Shown here: positions 5,765-7,023 of the stretch, piece after piece | Numbering within the stretch: the stretch's first letter is position 1 | Layout of the letters: the number at the start of each line of letters is the position of its first letter | NCBI GenBank assembly: GCA_002433465.1 | Contig: DJIE01000233.1 | Location: 1-7,023, forward strand | DNA from: Salinisphaera sp. UBA6602 | Lineage (GTDB): Bacteria; Pseudomonadota; Gammaproteobacteria; Nevskiales; Salinisphaeraceae | Length of the DNA stretch: 7,023 nt | Direction of reading: 5' to 3' | Made by a program: the position numbers and the translations under genes | Notes under the pieces: model-generated | What the model was told of the DNA's origin: nothing | What the model saw: only the letters and a program-made list of their open reading frames with translations | Databases searched by the model: none

Positions 5765-6358
5765 ATGAATCCGCCCGATAGCGCAGATCCGGTCCGGGGG
5801 CTGATCGACTGGATCGCCGCGGCCGGTGTACGTGGCGAGCCCGATCCGCAAACCGCGACCCTGGCAACGGTGGACCCGGCATTTGCCCGGCCGAGCGTGC
5901 GCACGATCAACGTTCAGATCGACGCCGATTCGCTGGTGTTCTTCGTCAACGCCCATACCGGCAAGGGCCAGCAGCTGCAGTGGCATCCCTACGTTGCGCT
6001 TTGCTTTTTCTGGCACGGTCTACAGCAGCAAATCACCGTGGAAGGCGTGGTCGAGGCGCTCGAGGCAGGCGACGCGGACCGGCTTTGGGCACAGCGCTCG
6101 CGCGACAGCCAGCTCACCGCCCGCAGTTCGCAACAGCAGGCCGTGTTCGGCGATCCCGAGGCCTTTCGGCAGCGGCGCGAGCAGGAACGCCATAGCTACG
6201 ACTTCGAGCAGGTGCCCCGTCCGCAGAACTGGGTCGGCTACCGGTTGCTTGCTACCCGCCTGGAGTTCTGGGCGGCAGGATGGCACCGCCAGCATCCGCG
6301 CTGGCTGTTCGAGCGTGCGCCGGAGGGCGGCTGGCAGTCCAGCGTGCAAGAGCCCTGA
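5765..6358 (+). CDS. Pyridoxamine 5'-phosphate oxidase (PdxH/PhzG) family flavoprotein
   Basis: A 197-residue FMN-binding split-barrel protein of the PNPOx family; E. coli PdxH (218 residues) oxidises pyridoxine/pyridoxamine phosphate to PLP. By eye against E. coli, FMN-site residues are mostly kept: R67 as R46, K89 as K67, Q111 as Q89, W191 as W169, R201 as R179; R88 is G66. The C-terminal signature is recognisable as LEFWAAGWHRQHPRW (166-180), retaining the substrate-contacting R197-x-H199 as R175-x-H177, and R133/S137 are kept as R111/S115. However, two phosphate-binding residues differ (K72 to Q51, Y129 to L107) and the N-terminal segment with R14/Y17 is missing. It may be a true PLP synthase, a PhzG-like oxidase or another family member, so I give no symbol. 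It lies 131 bp after dnr and ends at a strong terminator. Confidence 0.85.
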   Translation: MNPPDSADPVRGLIDWIAAAGVRGEPDPQTATLATVDPAFARPSVRTINVQIDADSLVFFVNAHTGKGQQLQWHPYVALCFFWHGLQQQITVEGVVEALEAGDADRLWAQRSRDSQLTARSSQQQAVFGDPEAFRQRREQERHSYDFEQVPRPQNWVGYRLLATRLEFWAAGWHRQHPRWLFERAPEGGWQSSVQEP

Positions 6359-6364
6359 ATAGAC

Positions 6365-6389
6365 AACGCCCGGCCAAGCCGGGCGTTTT
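6365..6389 (+). terminator. Strong intrinsic terminator after the pdxH-like gene
   Basis: AACGCCCGGC (6365-6374) and GCCGGGCGTT (6378-6387) form a perfect 10-bp stem with loop CAA, followed by a T-run at 6386-6389. It starts 7 nt after the stop codon and lies between convergent genes. On the minus strand the sequence after the stem is only weakly T-rich, so it works mainly for the plus-strand gene. Confidence 0.88.
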
Positions 6390-6406
6390 CGTGACAAGCT
6401 GGTCGT

Positions 6407-6850
6407 TCAGCTCCAGTCCCAGCAATCGCTGTGGTGTAGCACCAGCACGCTGGCGCGGGTGCGTCGCACCACCCGGTCTGCGGTGCCGCCGAGTACCAGG
6501 TCGCGCACCTTCGGATCGTGCGAGGCGATGGCGATCAGCCCGGCACCGAGATCCTGCGCACGTTTGACGATGGTCTGGGCGATGGGCCCGATCACCGCTT
6601 CGCTGGTCCAGTGGATGTCGTCGGCGTACTCGAGTCGAGCCAGCTCCTCGAGCTGCGATTCGGTCAGCTTCTGCGCTTCGCCCACGAAGTTGTGCGGCAC
6701 ATAGGGCCATACCGAAATTTCCGTCGGCACCACGCTAAGCAAATGAAGCTTGGCGTGGTGCCGACGGGCCAGCGTCGTCGTAGCCGAAAAGATCAAATCG
6801 AAATTCGCCTCGTGTGCGAGATCGATCGGTACGAGGATGCAGTTCTTCAT
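6407..6850 (-). CDS. Universal stress protein, UspA family
   Basis: A 147-residue single-domain cytoplasmic universal stress protein, typical UspA length, expected to dimerise and help survival in growth arrest or energy limitation. It begins MKNCILVPIDLAHEAN with the conserved strand-1 aspartate D10. It continues through the basic helix ARRHHAKLHLLSV (28-40) and ends in the family's last helix and strand (GGTADRVVRRTRASVLVL, 121-138). The ATP-loop pattern G-x2-G-x9-G(S/T) is altered: A109-S-H-D112, then nine residues and G122-T123, so the first two glycines are missing. Variants with SHxP here occur in the family, so loss of nucleotide binding is possible but not shown. The start has only a weak GAGTG 5 nt upstream. 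It follows another usp gene by 51 bp on the same strand, probably one operon. It converges on the pdxH-like gene. Confidence 0.93.
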   Translation of the reverse strand: MKNCILVPIDLAHEANFDLIFSATTTLARRHHAKLHLLSVVPTEISVWPYVPHNFVGEAQKLTESQLEELARLEYADDIHWTSEAVIGPIAQTIVKRAQDLGAGLIAIASHDPKVRDLVLGGTADRVVRRTRASVLVLHHSDCWDWS

Positions 6851-6880
6851 ATCGGCACTCGCGCAAAGGGTCGGTGGTGC

Positions 6881-6890
6881 TCCGGCCGGA
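6881..6890. repeat. Short palindrome between the two usp genes
   Basis: TCCGGCCGGA is a perfect 10-bp palindrome with no spacer in the 51-bp gap. No promoter elements or T-run are visible around it, consistent with the two usp genes sharing a transcript. It could be chance in GC-rich sequence. Confidence 0.2.
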
Positions 6891-6901
6891 CTGGAATGCG
6901 A

Positions 6902-7023
6902 TCAGTCCGCCAGCGGGTCGCGGCTTTCGTCGTGGATGTCGGCGGCATGGGGTTCGCGTTTCTGGCGTACCACCAGAACCGAGTGCTGCGAATGCTTGAC
7001 CACCTGGCTGGCGATGCTGCCCA
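6902..7023 (-). CDS. Second universal stress protein, UspA family (C-terminal fragment)
   Basis: Only the last 39 residues and the stop codon are in the window; the rest lies beyond the right edge. Reading the minus strand gives GSIASQVVKHSQHSVLVVRQ, the characteristic closing segment of UspA domains: the G(S/T) end of the ATP loop, the last helix, and the final strand SVLVVR. A charged tail of about 20 residues follows, ending ESRDPLAD. Unlike its downstream neighbour, it keeps the canonical GS at the ATP-loop end; the earlier glycines cannot be seen. The stop codon is at 6902-6904, 51 bp before the next usp start, so the promoter for the pair is probably outside the window. Confidence 0.85.
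   Translation of the reverse strand, partial: GSIASQVVKHSQHSVLVVRQKREPHAADIHDESRDPLAD

Overview
The window is a GC-rich stretch of a proteobacterial chromosome, most likely gammaproteobacterial. The close match of UvrA, YajR and SSB to the enterobacterial and pseudomonad proteins points that way, as does the order uvrA / yajR-like MFS gene / ssb, which I recall from Pseudomonas-type genomes. I cannot name the genus. The genes are densely packed with strong GC bias at third codon positions, and I see no tRNA, rRNA, insertion sequence, CRISPR or prophage signature.

Layout. (1) Positions 1-2273, minus strand: about the first 757 codons of uvrA, which runs off the left edge inside its C-terminal zinc module. 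(2) Positions 2274-2558: a divergent control region with a candidate uvrA promoter on the minus strand, an extended -10 promoter on the plus strand, and a hairpin-rich leader. (3) 2559-3941, plus: a YajR-type MFS transporter with a C-terminal YAM domain. (4) 3960-4505, plus: ssb, 18 bp downstream and probably co-transcribed, with a possible extra promoter inside the yajR tail. (5) 4506-4904: about 400 bp without a gene, holding a terminator-like hairpin, four other hairpins, an FNR/ANR-type box and a 17-bp perfect palindrome. (6) 4905-5633, plus: a Crp/Fnr-family regulator of DNR type with no N-terminal cysteine cluster. (7) 5765-6358, plus: a divergent pyridoxamine-5'-phosphate-oxidase-family flavoprotein, closed by a strong intrinsic terminator at 6365-6389. 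(8) 6407-6850 and 6902-7023, minus: two tandem universal stress proteins, the upstream one cut by the right edge.

How they fit together. The left half is genome maintenance: UvrA recognises DNA damage and SSB protects single-stranded DNA, with a transporter of uncertain substrate between them. I find no LexA box in the shared uvrA/yajR control region, so SOS control is not evident here. The right half looks like adaptation to low oxygen or nitrogen oxides: a DNR-like regulator with an FNR-type site at class II spacing in its own promoter, next to UspA-type proteins, a family often under Anr/Fnr control in relatives. That link is inferred; no FNR box is visible for the usp genes because their upstream region is outside the window.

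I find no clear new multi-gene system. The parts most worth a second look are the dnr control region (FNR box plus a palindrome over the -10), the hairpin cluster between ssb and dnr, and the substrate-pocket changes in the PdxH-like protein.
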